Positions 16,950 to 26,127 of a stretch of DNA of 64,000 bases are shown one piece after another. The stretch lies in assembly GCA_033391075.1 (NCBI GenBank), contig JAWPMV010000001.1, positions 6,386,001-6,450,000 on the forward strand, in the 5' to 3' direction. The notes below the pieces were generated by a model. The model was not told the DNA's origin. It saw only the letters and a list, made by a program, of their open reading frames with translations, and did not search any database. The position numbers and the translations under genes are program-made. This stretch comes from Bacteroidia bacterium (GTDB lineage: Bacteria > Bacteroidota > Bacteroidia > J057). The number at the start of each line of letters is the position of its first letter. Within the stretch, counting starts at the first letter, position 1.

Positions 16950-19900
16950 TAACTTTTCGGAGACCACTTTTGCCCATTTGTAAGGCAGTCCTAATACAAA
17001 TCTTTTTCTTCTCTCAACCTTTTCAATAGAATTTTTATGAAAAAGTTTTTGTAGAGGGTTTCTTGCTCGTCGGTCTTTTTTTAGGCCAGAATAAATAAAT
17101 AAATAACAGAGAACAGAGACCAATAGTATATAAAAGAATAATATATTGATCACGCCTAATTCCTCAATCCTTTTTACTAAAAAATAAAGAGGTAAAATGC
17201 CTGCGAATTCTAACACCAAAAATATTACCAGAAAAATTATAGTATCTTCTCCAGAAGATAAATTTATATTAAAATCCTCATCCTTTTGAAGAATATAAAA
17301 AATTAATGAACTAAATAGAATAAAAGATGTAACGCAAAAAATACTCGATATATTAAGTTCAAAAGAGAAAAATTCATCAAATACAAACCAAGCTAGAGGT
17401 GATAAGATTACAAAGGGGAAAAAATAAATTAAAAATTCTCTGAAATTATTTCGAAACTCATGAATGGGTGGAGATTCTAAGCTAAAATAAACAACTGCTA
17501 TAGCGAGACAGATTATGAAATTAATTATTAAAATTGTGTAGTTGTCAAAATTATAGTCTAGAAATTGAAAAGTCTGTTTATTCATAAATGGAACCAAAGG
17601 AATAACAATTAGGAGCCCCAGAGCACTAACTGAACCATCCATTCCTTTCAAATTACTTTTTAGGATAAGATATATCATCAGAACCACCCCTATACTTCCT
17701 AAAAGACAGAGCATCATAGCAAAACTAAAATCAGAAAAGGGATAGAAATTTTTCGCTTCTCCAATAATTTGCCATAACATAAGTCCAAAGGCCGAAAATA
17801 TCGTGAATAAAAAACCAAAATACTCAAAGCTCTTTTTAAATTTATATTTTGTTGGGTAAAATACATTCTTCCAATCTTCCTCATCAGGTATTATATCGCT
17901 CTGAGATAAGATTTTCACCAGCTCGTATTGGCTTCCCGGTCTTAGACAATGAAATAGTCTATTCCATGATTTGAAATCACTAAAAAGATTTGCGAGTGGT
18001 TGAATATGTTTTGCAATCAATTGGGGATCAACTAATTGAGAATCCATTGAAAATCCTTCCCTAGAATTAATCTTTAGTATTTGAGGATTTATCTCGCTTA
18101 CAATTATATTTAACTTTTCCTCAACTATTTTCCCTTCCCCGTCAGATAAGTTTTTCAATTTTGAGCCCTGAGAAGCTATAATACATAGAGGGATTGATAA
18201 TCTTTCGTCTATATTATATGAACCCTCGAGAGAGTTTGTAAATTCATCTGTCGAACTATGAATTAAAAAAGATACTCTTCCGACAATTAGACCTAGAATG
18301 TCATTAGCAGACTTTTGGAATGGTTTCCACACCCATTCAAATATTTCTACATCCAAAGGAACAGTCAATACAACCTCTCTTAGTGATTCTTCAACATATG
18401 AATCCCTAATTAGGTCTCCCAATGCCCATGCAGCATGGAATTTAATATTATCAATTTCTGACCAAAGTAATACAACTAGGTTTATAGCGGAATTTACTGT
18501 GCCTACTTTATATAGTGCTTCTACAGACCAATTTTGCCCATTTTTTGCTTGCTCAACTAAATAAGGAACGGACAAATTCCCCATCGCAACTAAATAAGGT
18601 CTATATCTCTGATTATTCTTAGTAGAATTACTTAATACTTTTGCCGCTTGTGGTAAATTTGTCATAGATAGAACCCTAGCAGCAGCATTTCCTTTTTCAA
18701 TTGAGGTACTGGCTCCATCTATTATTTCATTTAGCTTTTTAAATAAGCTTTTACCTCGAGGCCGTGAATCAGCGCCAACAGTTGAAAGTCCTCTTTCAAT
18801 AGCGTCTGAATCAGTCCGCAGTGTCCCTAATAAATCTATATAGTCATTCAATAACTTTTCAGAGACACTCGCTTGAATTTGCTGAGCATTCCCTAAACAT
18901 TCTAACGCAACAATTGGATAATCCTTAATAATTTTTTGGATGAATTTGGTGCAATCTTGATCAAGACCACACCATAACTTTACAATTTCTCTCCAAGCGC
19001 TAGGATCAGCGTTGAATTTTTTAATTAGTTCATCCCCTTTACCCTTCAGATCCTGTGCAACAAAAAACTCTTGCAGAGTCAAATGAGTAAATTGATATCT
19101 AGTTCCGGCATCAAGCTTAATAAGGAGACCGCTCCGATCAACAATTTCATCAAGAATTGCTTGAGCATGTGTCTCTGGCAAATTCAATGAAGGAAGTATT
19201 ATCTTTATTTTTGCTAGCACAGATTCTAGGGGAATACTTCTTCTGTCCTTGCTTTCATTTAATGCTCTATCTTGGAAAAAGTGAGCCAACGCCTGTAAAA
19301 CAAGCTTTTTCTGAGGAGTAGTAAACTTATTTCTGTTTCCTTTGTATTGATCCCATTGATCTAAAAGTAAGTCTGTGGCCCTCTGATAAAATTCAGATCT
19401 GGAATGAGGTAAAATGAAGGTAGTATCACAGTATAGATAAGCAACTATAGTTAGCATTAGGGGGTTCCTAGCCAATGCCATTATTCTAGGCCTTTCTTCA
19501 ATATTTTGTATAAGATTATCAACAGATTTTCCTTCAGGCATTTCAGGTTTCCATGCTAACAAAAAATTCTGAATTTGCTTATCATCAAATTCTACTATTT
19601 CTAATTGCCGATCATTCCAATCTGCAAACTCTCCATGATATACCGCGGATCGGCATGAGACTACAACCCTACATCCAGGTCCAATTTGAATAAAATCTTT
19701 TAATTGTTGAGCAACTTCATCTCGAATTTCTTGGTTCACCTCATCTAAACCATCGAAAAGAAACATAAACATGCCCTTTTTTAATCCAGAAATAAGAAAG
19801 GATTTTGCATTTGGAAAATCATTTCTAGCTAGAGTTTCTATTATTTCTGTTTCTAAATCTGTCGCCGGATCGCTTAGTCTATGAAGTTCCAATAAAATGG

Positions 19901-20624
19901 GAATCGGCTGCCCTTTGTAGCTTTTTAACCCCTCCCGTGCATATTTCAATGCAAGATGCCTCATAAGCATTGTTTTCCCTGAACCGGGTGTTCCTATAAC
20001 TGTTATCCGACCATCCAATCCCAAAGCCTGAAATGCATTCGTAAATTCTTTATTCTGACTTCCCACTACCTTTAGAGGAACATAAACATCCGCCATGTCT
20101 AATGGCTTCCCTTGCCTAAATGGAATCTTTAAATCGCTATATTCCTTGATTAGGGACCGACGGTATCTCTTTAGAGCAATTTTTCTTAAAATTCGGTAGC
20201 CAGCAAAATGAATATATAACTGCTCTAAAATTTTGCTAAAAAAATTTCCTATCCGAACCATTAAAGATTTCCCAAAAGCAACTAATAAAGTAGATATAAG
20301 TATAAAAATCCATGGCTTAGACAAAAATTTATCCCAATCACTAAGAACAGGTTTATTTTCTGTGTAAGTATTCTCATAGTGTTCATATACTTGCAAAAAA
20401 CTAATTCCAACATCATCAGCGATTTCTCCATATAGTTCCTTTAACTCAATCGACTCTTTTAATGATCTTCCCTGCTGAATATCTTTCTTTGCCCGAATCT
20501 CTATTAAATGAAAAAGAGAATCCTTACTTATGGTTTGACAATAACCATTTATCGAACCAGAAAGGATAATAAAAAATAAAAGGCAGAACCTTATTTTGGT
20601 TCTACTTACATTAATTCTTACCAT
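16941..20624 (-). CDS. Membrane-bound NACHT NTPase with eight C-terminal membrane spans (NLR-like)
   Basis: 1227 residues. Order of parts: signal peptide or first membrane anchor (about 10-30, ending N-G-Y-C-Q); a roughly 70-residue probably extracytoplasmic helical segment; a membrane span at about 104-120; a basic juxtamembrane stretch; NACHT ATPase with Walker A G-T-P-G-S-G-K-T (211-218), Walker B M-F-L-F-D-G-L-D-E (287-295) and a sensor V-S-C-R-S (322-326); a winged-helix-like end with F-T-H-L-T-L-Q-E-F-F-V-A near 515-535; a helical, HEAT-like region (about 620-900); about eight hydrophobic spans from 940 to 1180; and a basic tail. NACHT NTPases are established bacterial anti-phage sensors, and membrane spans could form a pore effector; that role here is inference. 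Coding sequence is AT-rich and bracketed by direct repeats. Confidence 0.9.
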   Translation of the reverse strand: MVRINVSRTKIRFCLLFFIILSGSINGYCQTISKDSLFHLIEIRAKKDIQQGRSLKESIELKELYGEIADDVGISFLQVYEHYENTYTENKPVLSDWDKFLSKPWIFILISTLLVAFGKSLMVRIGNFFSKILEQLYIHFAGYRILRKIALKRYRRSLIKEYSDLKIPFRQGKPLDMADVYVPLKVVGSQNKEFTNAFQALGLDGRITVIGTPGSGKTMLMRHLALKYAREGLKSYKGQPIPILLELHRLSDPATDLETEIIETLARNDFPNAKSFLISGLKKGMFMFLFDGLDEVNQEIRDEVAQQLKDFIQIGPGCRVVVSCRSAVYHGEFADWNDRQLEIVEFDDKQIQNFLLAWKPEMPEGKSVDNLIQNIEERPRIMALARNPLMLTIVAYLYCDTTFILPHSRSEFYQRATDLLLDQWDQYKGNRNKFTTPQKKLVLQALAHFFQDRALNESKDRRSIPLESVLAKIKIILPSLNLPETHAQAILDEIVDRSGLLIKLDAGTRYQFTHLTLQEFFVAQDLKGKGDELIKKFNADPSAWREIVKLWCGLDQDCTKFIQKIIKDYPIVALECLGNAQQIQASVSEKLLNDYIDLLGTLRTDSDAIERGLSTVGADSRPRGKSLFKKLNEIIDGASTSIEKGNAAARVLSMTNLPQAAKVLSNSTKNNQRYRPYLVAMGNLSVPYLVEQAKNGQNWSVEALYKVGTVNSAINLVVLLWSEIDNIKFHAAWALGDLIRDSYVEESLREVVLTVPLDVEIFEWVWKPFQKSANDILGLIVGRVSFLIHSSTDEFTNSLEGSYNIDERLSIPLCIIASQGSKLKNLSDGEGKIVEEKLNIIVSEINPQILKINSREGFSMDSQLVDPQLIAKHIQPLANLFSDFKSWNRLFHCLRPGSQYELVKILSQSDIIPDEEDWKNVFYPTKYKFKKSFEYFGFLFTIFSAFGLMLWQIIGEAKNFYPFSDFSFAMMLCLLGSIGVVLMIYLILKSNLKGMDGSVSALGLLIVIPLVPFMNKQTFQFLDYNFDNYTILIINFIICLAIAVVYFSLESPPIHEFRNNFREFLIYFFPFVILSPLAWFVFDEFFSFELNISSIFCVTSFILFSSLIFYILQKDEDFNINLSSGEDTIIFLVIFLVLEFAGILPLYFLVKRIEELGVINILFFYILLVSVLCYLFIYSGLKKDRRARNPLQKLFHKNSIEKVERRKRFVLGLPYKWAKVVSEKLSN

Positions 20625-20722
20625 TTTTAAATCAGTCTTTGACTTTTAATGTAAGTAAAAAATTTATACTTCTGTAATTTTCATTTCTACACATCAACAC
20701 TCTCTTTCTCTAAGTTATCCAA

Positions 20723-20839
20723 CCTTGACACCTTGATCGATTCTATTACGTACAAAGATGAGACACCTGATGTACAGCGAATTATTCAAGGGTATATAAA
20801 AAAACACCCCAAAGAAGTCGTCAGGATTCCCTAATTTGA
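20723..20839 (+). repeat. 117-bp direct repeat, copy B (orphan tail of exonuclease gene)
   Basis: Second copy of the exonuclease gene end, 116 of 117 bases identical to 16833-16949. It has no upstream part of the gene, so it is a non-coding remnant. The single difference changes the last codon from Ser (TCC) to Pro (CCC). It lies 23 bp before the start codon of the sensor kinase gene, so it provides that gene's immediate upstream sequence. Confidence 0.97.
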
Positions 20840-20862
20840 AAAAGGAATAGTAAAAACGACCC

Positions 20863-23800
20863 ATGACACGGTATTTCATTTGCCTTTCATTCATTATTGC
20901 ATATATCAACCTGAACGCACAAGTCTACAATGTCGCTCGATATTCCCTGGATGAAGGCCTGCATCAATCGCAGGTACTTGACATCATGCAGGATCGTAGG
21001 GGCTATCTATGGCTGGGAACCCATCGAGGCGTAAGTAAATTTGATGGAAACAACTTTCAGGTCTATGAGCCCCGAAGCAGCGAGATTCGAGGGAACTTTG
21101 TAAACATCCTGCTCGAAGATCGAAATGGAGACATTTGGGTAGGAACTGAGGAAGGACTCAGTCGCTATCATCCTTACACCTTCAAGCGATATAAAAATCC
21201 CGATGATATCAGCGGGGAAGCTATTCGTGCAATGTTGCAAACGCAAGATGGAAAGCTATGGATCGGAGGCCAGGCAGGCAACCTTTACCACTGGCATGAA
21301 GGAAAGTATTTAAAAAATAGCCTGCCCTGGAAAGATAAACCGGAAGAAATCAGTATTCGGGATATAGAGCCGGGAGCAGAAGGAAGGGTTTGGATCGGCA
21401 CGACCAAAGGTCTCTTTTACTTCGAACCCAAAGAAGCAGAAAAAGGCATACAGGCTTTTGGAGCCAGTGATAAAATGAGTGATCTGCTGGTATTCGATAT
21501 TCAACATATTGAAAACAATACCTACTGGATCGGCACCCAGCAAGGCATATTCAGCCTGAACCCCGAAACCAATGAGTACGAACCCATTCGCAGTCAATAC
21601 ATCAATGACCCCAATATCTATTGCTTGGCCAAAGACCAAATGGGGCAAATATGGATAGGTACAGGCAAGGGACTATTTGTATTTCACCAGGGCAATTTCC
21701 ATGAAGTAACCGCCGGAGATCGTTTGCTGGATGTACAGGTTCGAACCTTTCTCATCGATAAGGAAGGAAGTACCTGGATCGGGACAGATGGAAGTGGAAT
21801 GCGGAAAATTACAGAAGGTAGCTTCGTCAAATTCAATGTTGAGGATGGTTTTAGTAGTAATATCGCGAAGTCATTTCTGGAAGATGATGCTGGCAGGGTT
21901 TGGGTAAGTAGTCGGGATAGAGGAATAGATGTTTTTGAGAATGAAGAGATTATCAGATCTTATTCAACCCGGGACAATCTGGGAGGAGATGCGATTTGTT
22001 CCAGCTTTGAAGACAGCAAAGGAAATTTCTGGTTCGCCTCCTACAATGGAACCCTTACCCTATACAAAAACGGCAAGTTTACCCCTTTTGATAAAGATGA
22101 TGGATTGGAATGCAGCTCTGTGTTCTGCATGACAGAAGATGCCAAGGGGGATTTATGGGTAGGGACTGATCAGGGGGTTTTTAAAAAGAAAGCAAATCGC
22201 TTTGAAAGGATATATCAGCAAGCATCCGGCCTGATATCCGATGTCATCTATTCTCTCTTGCCTGATAGCAAAGGAAATTTATGGATAGGTACAGAAGATG
22301 GATTGGCTGTATGCAATGGAGAAGAAATTAGGAACATCCCACAATCCGATGCCATAGGCAATAATGTGATTACCCTGATCGAAGATCCTCAGGGAAGGAT
22401 TTGGACGGGTAGTGCCGAAGGCCTGGGTATGTTTCAGGATGGCGTAGGTAAGTACATCAAAATCAGTGGAGCTTCAGGTGCTCAAATCGTGGTATCCCTT
22501 CTCATCCAAAATGATAAATACCTCTGGATCGGCACAGAACGGGGCGTTTTTCAATTGGACCTGGATGCTTTTGATCCCAGTTCAGATGAAAAACCGCCTT
22601 TTGAATATTATTCTCAAAAAGACGGCCTACCCAGCCTTGAGTGTAATGCAAATGCTATTTTTCAGGATAGTAAAGGCAATATCTGGTTTGGGACCGCGGA
22701 AGGAGCTTCCTTTATCCCTCCCGGTATCGAAAGGATAGAAGAAAGTTTTCAGCCTCCTGTTTATATCACTGCCGTCAACTCCTCAATTTCTCAGGACTCA
22801 AGTTGGGAATCTTTGGGTTTTCGCCTGGATGACCGGGGCTTGCCTATGGACTTGCAATTAGCTCCTACAGATAATCGGGTAGATATCGATTTTATCGGCC
22901 TTAGCCTCAAAAGTCCCAGACAGGTTGAGTATAAAATCATGATGGAGGGAGTAGATCAGGGCTGGGTAAGACCCAAGAGTTTGAGCCTGACTTATCCCAA
23001 CCTCGATCCAGGCCAATATACCTTCAAGGTGACTGCTAAAATGGAAACCGAGCCCTGGCGGGAAGATATTTTCTCTTCTTTCAGTTTTGAAATTCTTCCT
23101 CCTTTTTGGCAAAGGTGGTGGTTTATTCTCCCCATGTCTCTCTTGTTCCTGGGCTTCATATACCTTATCTACCTGGGCATTACCTACCGTAGAAGACAAC
23201 TTCAGGAGGAAACCCGTATCCGAAATACCGCAGAGAAGCTACAACTGGAGCATCAGGCCCTTTATGCTATGATGAATCCTCATTTTACCTTCAATGCCTT
23301 GCAATCCATTCAGTATTTCATTCATAGACAAGATAAAAAGGCGGCGAATAAATTTCTTTCCAGCTTCGCCAAATTGGTGCGCAAGAACCTGGAAAGCACC
23401 AAGAGTGATTTCATTAGCCTGAATGAAGAACTCGATCGTTTGAAGCTTTATCTCTCCTTAGAGAAAATGCGTTTCCCGGAGAAGTTTGATTATTCGGTGA
23501 ATAGCGATCCGGATATCGTACTTTCAGAAATCCAGATTCCCCCCATGATCCTTCAGCCTTTTGTTGAAAATTCCATCAAACATGGCATCATGCCTTTAGA
23601 TGCGGATGGCATGATAGAAGTCGATTTGCACAAACAGGATGAAGATTATCTGAGTATCACCATCAAGGATAATGGTATTGGCATCGAAGCCAGCAAAAAG
23701 GCTCACGCCAATCGTCCTAATGACCATGTATCCAAAGGCATGCAGATTACCCTTGATCGTCTGGCACTTTTTGCTCGGATGACCAATAAAAACTATGCCC

Positions 23801-23898
23801 TCGACATCAAGGAAATCAAAAATGAGAATGGGGAGGTCAAAGGGACTTCAGTGGAAATGATTCTTCCCATCAAACAAGACATGTACGCAATGATGTGA
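20863..23898 (+). CDS. Two-component regulator propeller sensor histidine kinase (LytS/YehU type)
   Basis: 1011 residues. A signal peptide (about 1-20) precedes an extracytoplasmic domain of repeated propeller blades, each with a W-I/V-G-T-x-x-G-L/I core, over about residues 25-610; a Y_Y_Y-like beta domain follows (about 640-740); a membrane span near 747-770 (W-W-F-I-L-P-M-S-L-L-F-L-G-F); then a His_kinase domain with the phospho-acceptor context M-M-N-P-H-F-T-F-N-A-L-Q-S near 806-818; and an ATPase domain with V-E-N-S-I-K-H-G near 902 and D-N-G-I-G-I near 945. These kinases usually pair with a LytTR response regulator; none is adjacent, so it is an orphan kinase. Confidence 0.95.
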   Translation: MTRYFICLSFIIAYINLNAQVYNVARYSLDEGLHQSQVLDIMQDRRGYLWLGTHRGVSKFDGNNFQVYEPRSSEIRGNFVNILLEDRNGDIWVGTEEGLSRYHPYTFKRYKNPDDISGEAIRAMLQTQDGKLWIGGQAGNLYHWHEGKYLKNSLPWKDKPEEISIRDIEPGAEGRVWIGTTKGLFYFEPKEAEKGIQAFGASDKMSDLLVFDIQHIENNTYWIGTQQGIFSLNPETNEYEPIRSQYINDPNIYCLAKDQMGQIWIGTGKGLFVFHQGNFHEVTAGDRLLDVQVRTFLIDKEGSTWIGTDGSGMRKITEGSFVKFNVEDGFSSNIAKSFLEDDAGRVWVSSRDRGIDVFENEEIIRSYSTRDNLGGDAICSSFEDSKGNFWFASYNGTLTLYKNGKFTPFDKDDGLECSSVFCMTEDAKGDLWVGTDQGVFKKKANRFERIYQQASGLISDVIYSLLPDSKGNLWIGTEDGLAVCNGEEIRNIPQSDAIGNNVITLIEDPQGRIWTGSAEGLGMFQDGVGKYIKISGASGAQIVVSLLIQNDKYLWIGTERGVFQLDLDAFDPSSDEKPPFEYYSQKDGLPSLECNANAIFQDSKGNIWFGTAEGASFIPPGIERIEESFQPPVYITAVNSSISQDSSWESLGFRLDDRGLPMDLQLAPTDNRVDIDFIGLSLKSPRQVEYKIMMEGVDQGWVRPKSLSLTYPNLDPGQYTFKVTAKMETEPWREDIFSSFSFEILPPFWQRWWFILPMSLLFLGFIYLIYLGITYRRRQLQEETRIRNTAEKLQLEHQALYAMMNPHFTFNALQSIQYFIHRQDKKAANKFLSSFAKLVRKNLESTKSDFISLNEELDRLKLYLSLEKMRFPEKFDYSVNSDPDIVLSEIQIPPMILQPFVENSIKHGIMPLDADGMIEVDLHKQDEDYLSITIKDNGIGIEASKKAHANRPNDHVSKGMQITLDRLALFARMTNKNYALDIKEIKNENGEVKGTSVEMILPIKQDMYAMM

Positions 23899-24957
23899 TC
23901 AGTCCAGATAGATAACCATCTTTTCCAAATAAGGATAGATAGCATCCAGATCTGTAGCATTTGAGCTCAGCACTTTGTTGCCGATAAACTTGGCAGGTAC
24001 TTGTGCGAGCGGAATTCTAGGGCTAAAAACCGTATAAAACTTATTGTTGTAACGGGACATGCTTCCTTTTCCCCAGGAATTCACCGTTCCACTATATTCC
24101 CACTTGAATCCATAAATGGAAATAGGTGCTTTATTCGCTTTGATAACCTCCGAGAAATCCATGCCCGTTGTCAGCCCTTCCGGAGTAAACCAATTGCTGT
24201 TTTCCTTGAGGAAATGGATTTCCTTTATTCGATTTCTATCAGCATTCTCCCAAACGATCTTGATTTCATTAGGAGTAGCTGGATATACAACCGTACATTC
24301 TTTCTGCGGATTATCATAAGTGGCTACATAGCCTCTATGAACCTGTCCGGCTCCATATATCTGCAGGAGGTCCTGCTCATTGGTACTTTTTCGGATAGGT
24401 CCTACTCTTTGGCCGGGGATTACCATATAGTCCATGGAAGGTGATATGCCCGGACCGCGCGTTCTTTTGTTAGGATCGCTGGGGCTAGTCAGCAATTCAT
24501 TGATCAGGTTTTCAAAAGCAGGACGGATATACCTGATGCCTCCTTCATGCACCCAACCCATTTGTCCATCCTTAGTTCGTATAAGAATATATCTTTCGTA
24601 GAAATCCTGTCCCCTTAAATTTCTTTTCACCTTTCTCAAGGTCCTTTGGTACAGAAACTCAGCTTCCTCCCCATTTTTCATCTTGCTAATCTCGAGTTCC
24701 CTCATACCCGGTTGCTGAGTTACGATCAAACCATCGACCCAGGAACGTACTTTCCCGGGCTTGGCCAACTCTTGTGCTTCTACACTAAAATTCTCAGCAA
24801 TCCCGATGAGATTACTCAAAGGCTCCGTTATATCTGTGCTCTTCCCGGAGCTACCTTCTCCACTTTGCGATCCCTTTATGATGGGTTCACATCCGTAAAA
24901 GCCGAATGAAATCAGGCCAATAATTAGAAAAATGCGTAAAAATAGCCGGCTGTTCAT
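23899..24957 (-). CDS. Lipoprotein with SH3-like domain, function unknown
   Basis: 352 residues. Type II signal with lipobox S-F-G-F-Y-G-C (Cys at about 23), so it is a membrane-anchored lipoprotein. Residues about 65-145 show an SH3b-like pattern (V-R-S-W-V-D-G-L-I-V-T-Q-Q-P-G, later R-T-K-D-G-Q-M-G-W-V-H-E-G-G-I) of the kind that binds cell-wall peptides. The C-terminal 200 residues contain a segment reading as a PASTA/LysM-free beta domain with no known motif. Convergent with the sensor kinase gene and directly abutting it (stop at 23898/23899). No function assigned. Confidence 0.75.
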   Translation of the reverse strand: MNSRLFLRIFLIIGLISFGFYGCEPIIKGSQSGEGSSGKSTDITEPLSNLIGIAENFSVEAQELAKPGKVRSWVDGLIVTQQPGMRELEISKMKNGEEAEFLYQRTLRKVKRNLRGQDFYERYILIRTKDGQMGWVHEGGIRYIRPAFENLINELLTSPSDPNKRTRGPGISPSMDYMVIPGQRVGPIRKSTNEQDLLQIYGAGQVHRGYVATYDNPQKECTVVYPATPNEIKIVWENADRNRIKEIHFLKENSNWFTPEGLTTGMDFSEVIKANKAPISIYGFKWEYSGTVNSWGKGSMSRYNNKFYTVFSPRIPLAQVPAKFIGNKVLSSNATDLDAIYPYLEKMVIYLD

Positions 24958-25146
24958 GTGTTTCTGCCTTGTCAGTGAATTGCCTAAAAATACCCATTTA
25001 AAGGCAGGAAAGCGAATTATTGATTAGTTCATAGCTTATCCTACGCTAATTATACGGCTGCTCGGATAAAAGTTTGAGAAGTTTTTTGGGCTTTTTTTGA
25101 ACTAAAAGAGCTTACATAGGTTCTAATCCTAAACAAAACAAAGCGT

Positions 25147-25473
25147 ATGGAAGCGAAAGAAAAATCATGGACGGTTGTTCAAAGAGAGCTGATGGCCAGG
25201 TCCTTGAGGGCCCTTGCTCACCCTGTTCGCCTTTCTATTATCGAATTGCTTATTGAAAATGGCAATATGTCGGTTACTGACATTTATACGCAATTAGGCC
25301 TCGATCAATCTACCATTTCTCACCATCTGAGTCTGATGAAAAGCCGTAAGATACTGGCTTGCCAAAGGACAGGTAAGAACATCTATTATCACCTCAATGG
25401 TGATAAGTATTTGAAACTCATCCACAGTTTCAATCAAATCAATCTGAAAGAGGATAGATTTAATTACAACTAA
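25147..25473 (+). CDS. ArsR-family winged-helix transcription regulator
   Basis: 108 residues. Winged helix with L-R-A-L-A-H-P-V-R-L-S-I-I-E-L-L near residues 19-34 and the recognition helix L-D-Q-S-T-I-S-H-H-L-S-L-M near 56-68, followed by a wing (R-T-G-K-N-I-Y-Y-H-L). The alpha-3 E-L-C-x-C-D metal site of ArsR/SmtB sensors is absent, so it probably does not sense metals through that site. Target genes are unknown. It abuts the convergent Lon-N-domain gene (stop codons adjacent), and a 189-bp gap precedes it. Confidence 0.92.
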   Translation: MEAKEKSWTVVQRELMARSLRALAHPVRLSIIELLIENGNMSVTDIYTQLGLDQSTISHHLSLMKSRKILACQRTGKNIYYHLNGDKYLKLIHSFNQINLKEDRFNYN

Positions 25474-26109
25474 TCAAAAGTGAGGAGGAATCAGGTTTTT
25501 GAAGTGTCCGTTTAACTTGGCGCGACTCTTCAACCTTTCTGTTTCGATTACAATCGGAAGTATCTTCTTGATGTGATTTTTGATGGCGATTAGTCGCTCT
25601 CTTTCTCCTTCAAGGGTGAGCAAATTATACTCTTGCCTGAGATTCATTCCTATATGGTGTCCCAATTCAAAGGCTTTTAGCTTCTCTGAGCTTTCTGGTA
25701 GCTTGTCTGAAACTCCCAGCAAGTGATGTAGCTCAGCAACCAATTCGAATACTTCTGCCTGGAGTTCGGGAACTGCTTCTTCAGTCGTATCCAGTCTGTC
25801 AATAAAACTGGCAGGATAAAGTTTGCCAGCAGCCACTGTCTGGAATTCATGAATACGTACCCTCCCGATCCCTTCAGTTGTAATATTCATTTCACCTGAA
25901 GGAAAATCCTTATCCAAAGAAACTATTTTAACCTCTGTTGCCAGCTCTGCTATACTTTTGTCCAGTACAGTCGGAATGACAAAAGTTGTTTCATGATCCA
26001 AACATTCTCTTATCAACTGCCTGTAGCGAAGTTCAAAAATGTATAGCCTCAGTTTTTCACCGGGATATACAACTAAGTTGAGAGGGAATGATGGAAGGGA
26101 TATTGACAT
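25474..26109 (-). CDS. LON substrate-binding domain protein
   Basis: 211 residues corresponding to the N-terminal substrate-recognition domain of Lon protease alone, without the AAA ATPase or protease parts. The opening L-P-S-F-P-L-N-L-V-V-Y-P-G-E-K-L-R-L-Y-I followed by F-E-L-R-Y-R-Q-L-I is the family signature. Standalone copies are common; a role in protein quality control or as an adaptor is suggested for the family but not proven. It is followed on the same strand by nothing closely spaced and precedes (downstream of) the membrane protein gene 26128-27522 by 18 bp, so the two may be cotranscribed. Confidence 0.92.
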   Translation of the reverse strand: MSISLPSFPLNLVVYPGEKLRLYIFELRYRQLIRECLDHETTFVIPTVLDKSIAELATEVKIVSLDKDFPSGEMNITTEGIGRVRIHEFQTVAAGKLYPASFIDRLDTTEEAVPELQAEVFELVAELHHLLGVSDKLPESSEKLKAFELGHHIGMNLRQEYNLLTLEGERERLIAIKNHIKKILPIVIETERLKSRAKLNGHFKNLIPPHF

Positions 26110-26127
26110 AAAATTAGCCTAAGCCTT

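Larger units (their letters stand above)
16833..20839. mobile_element. Putative single-gene insertion cassette carrying a NACHT gene
   Basis: Two 117-bp direct repeats bracket one gene; the inner interval 16950-20722 is AT-rich by hand count (for example 12 G/C in 60 at 17281-17340 and 21 in 60 at 19321-19380, against 27 in 60 at 21001-21060). Recombination between the repeats would remove 3890 bp and restore an uninterrupted exonuclease to sensor-kinase junction. The inner ends also carry an 8-bp inverted match (GATAACTT at 16948-16955, AAGTTATC at 20712-20719). No integrase, transposase or typical target-site duplication is seen, so the mechanism is unknown and the mobile label is inference. 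Confidence 0.55.

Noticed and set aside
16833-20839. Direct repeats read as a CRISPR array or insertion-sequence target duplication
   Set aside because: Only two 117-bp copies 3.9 kb apart, with no spacer pattern and no transposase; much too long for a target-site duplication.
20715-20909. Minus-strand frame over repeat copy B
   Set aside because: It is the antisense of the duplicated exonuclease tail and the start of the kinase gene, without coding features.
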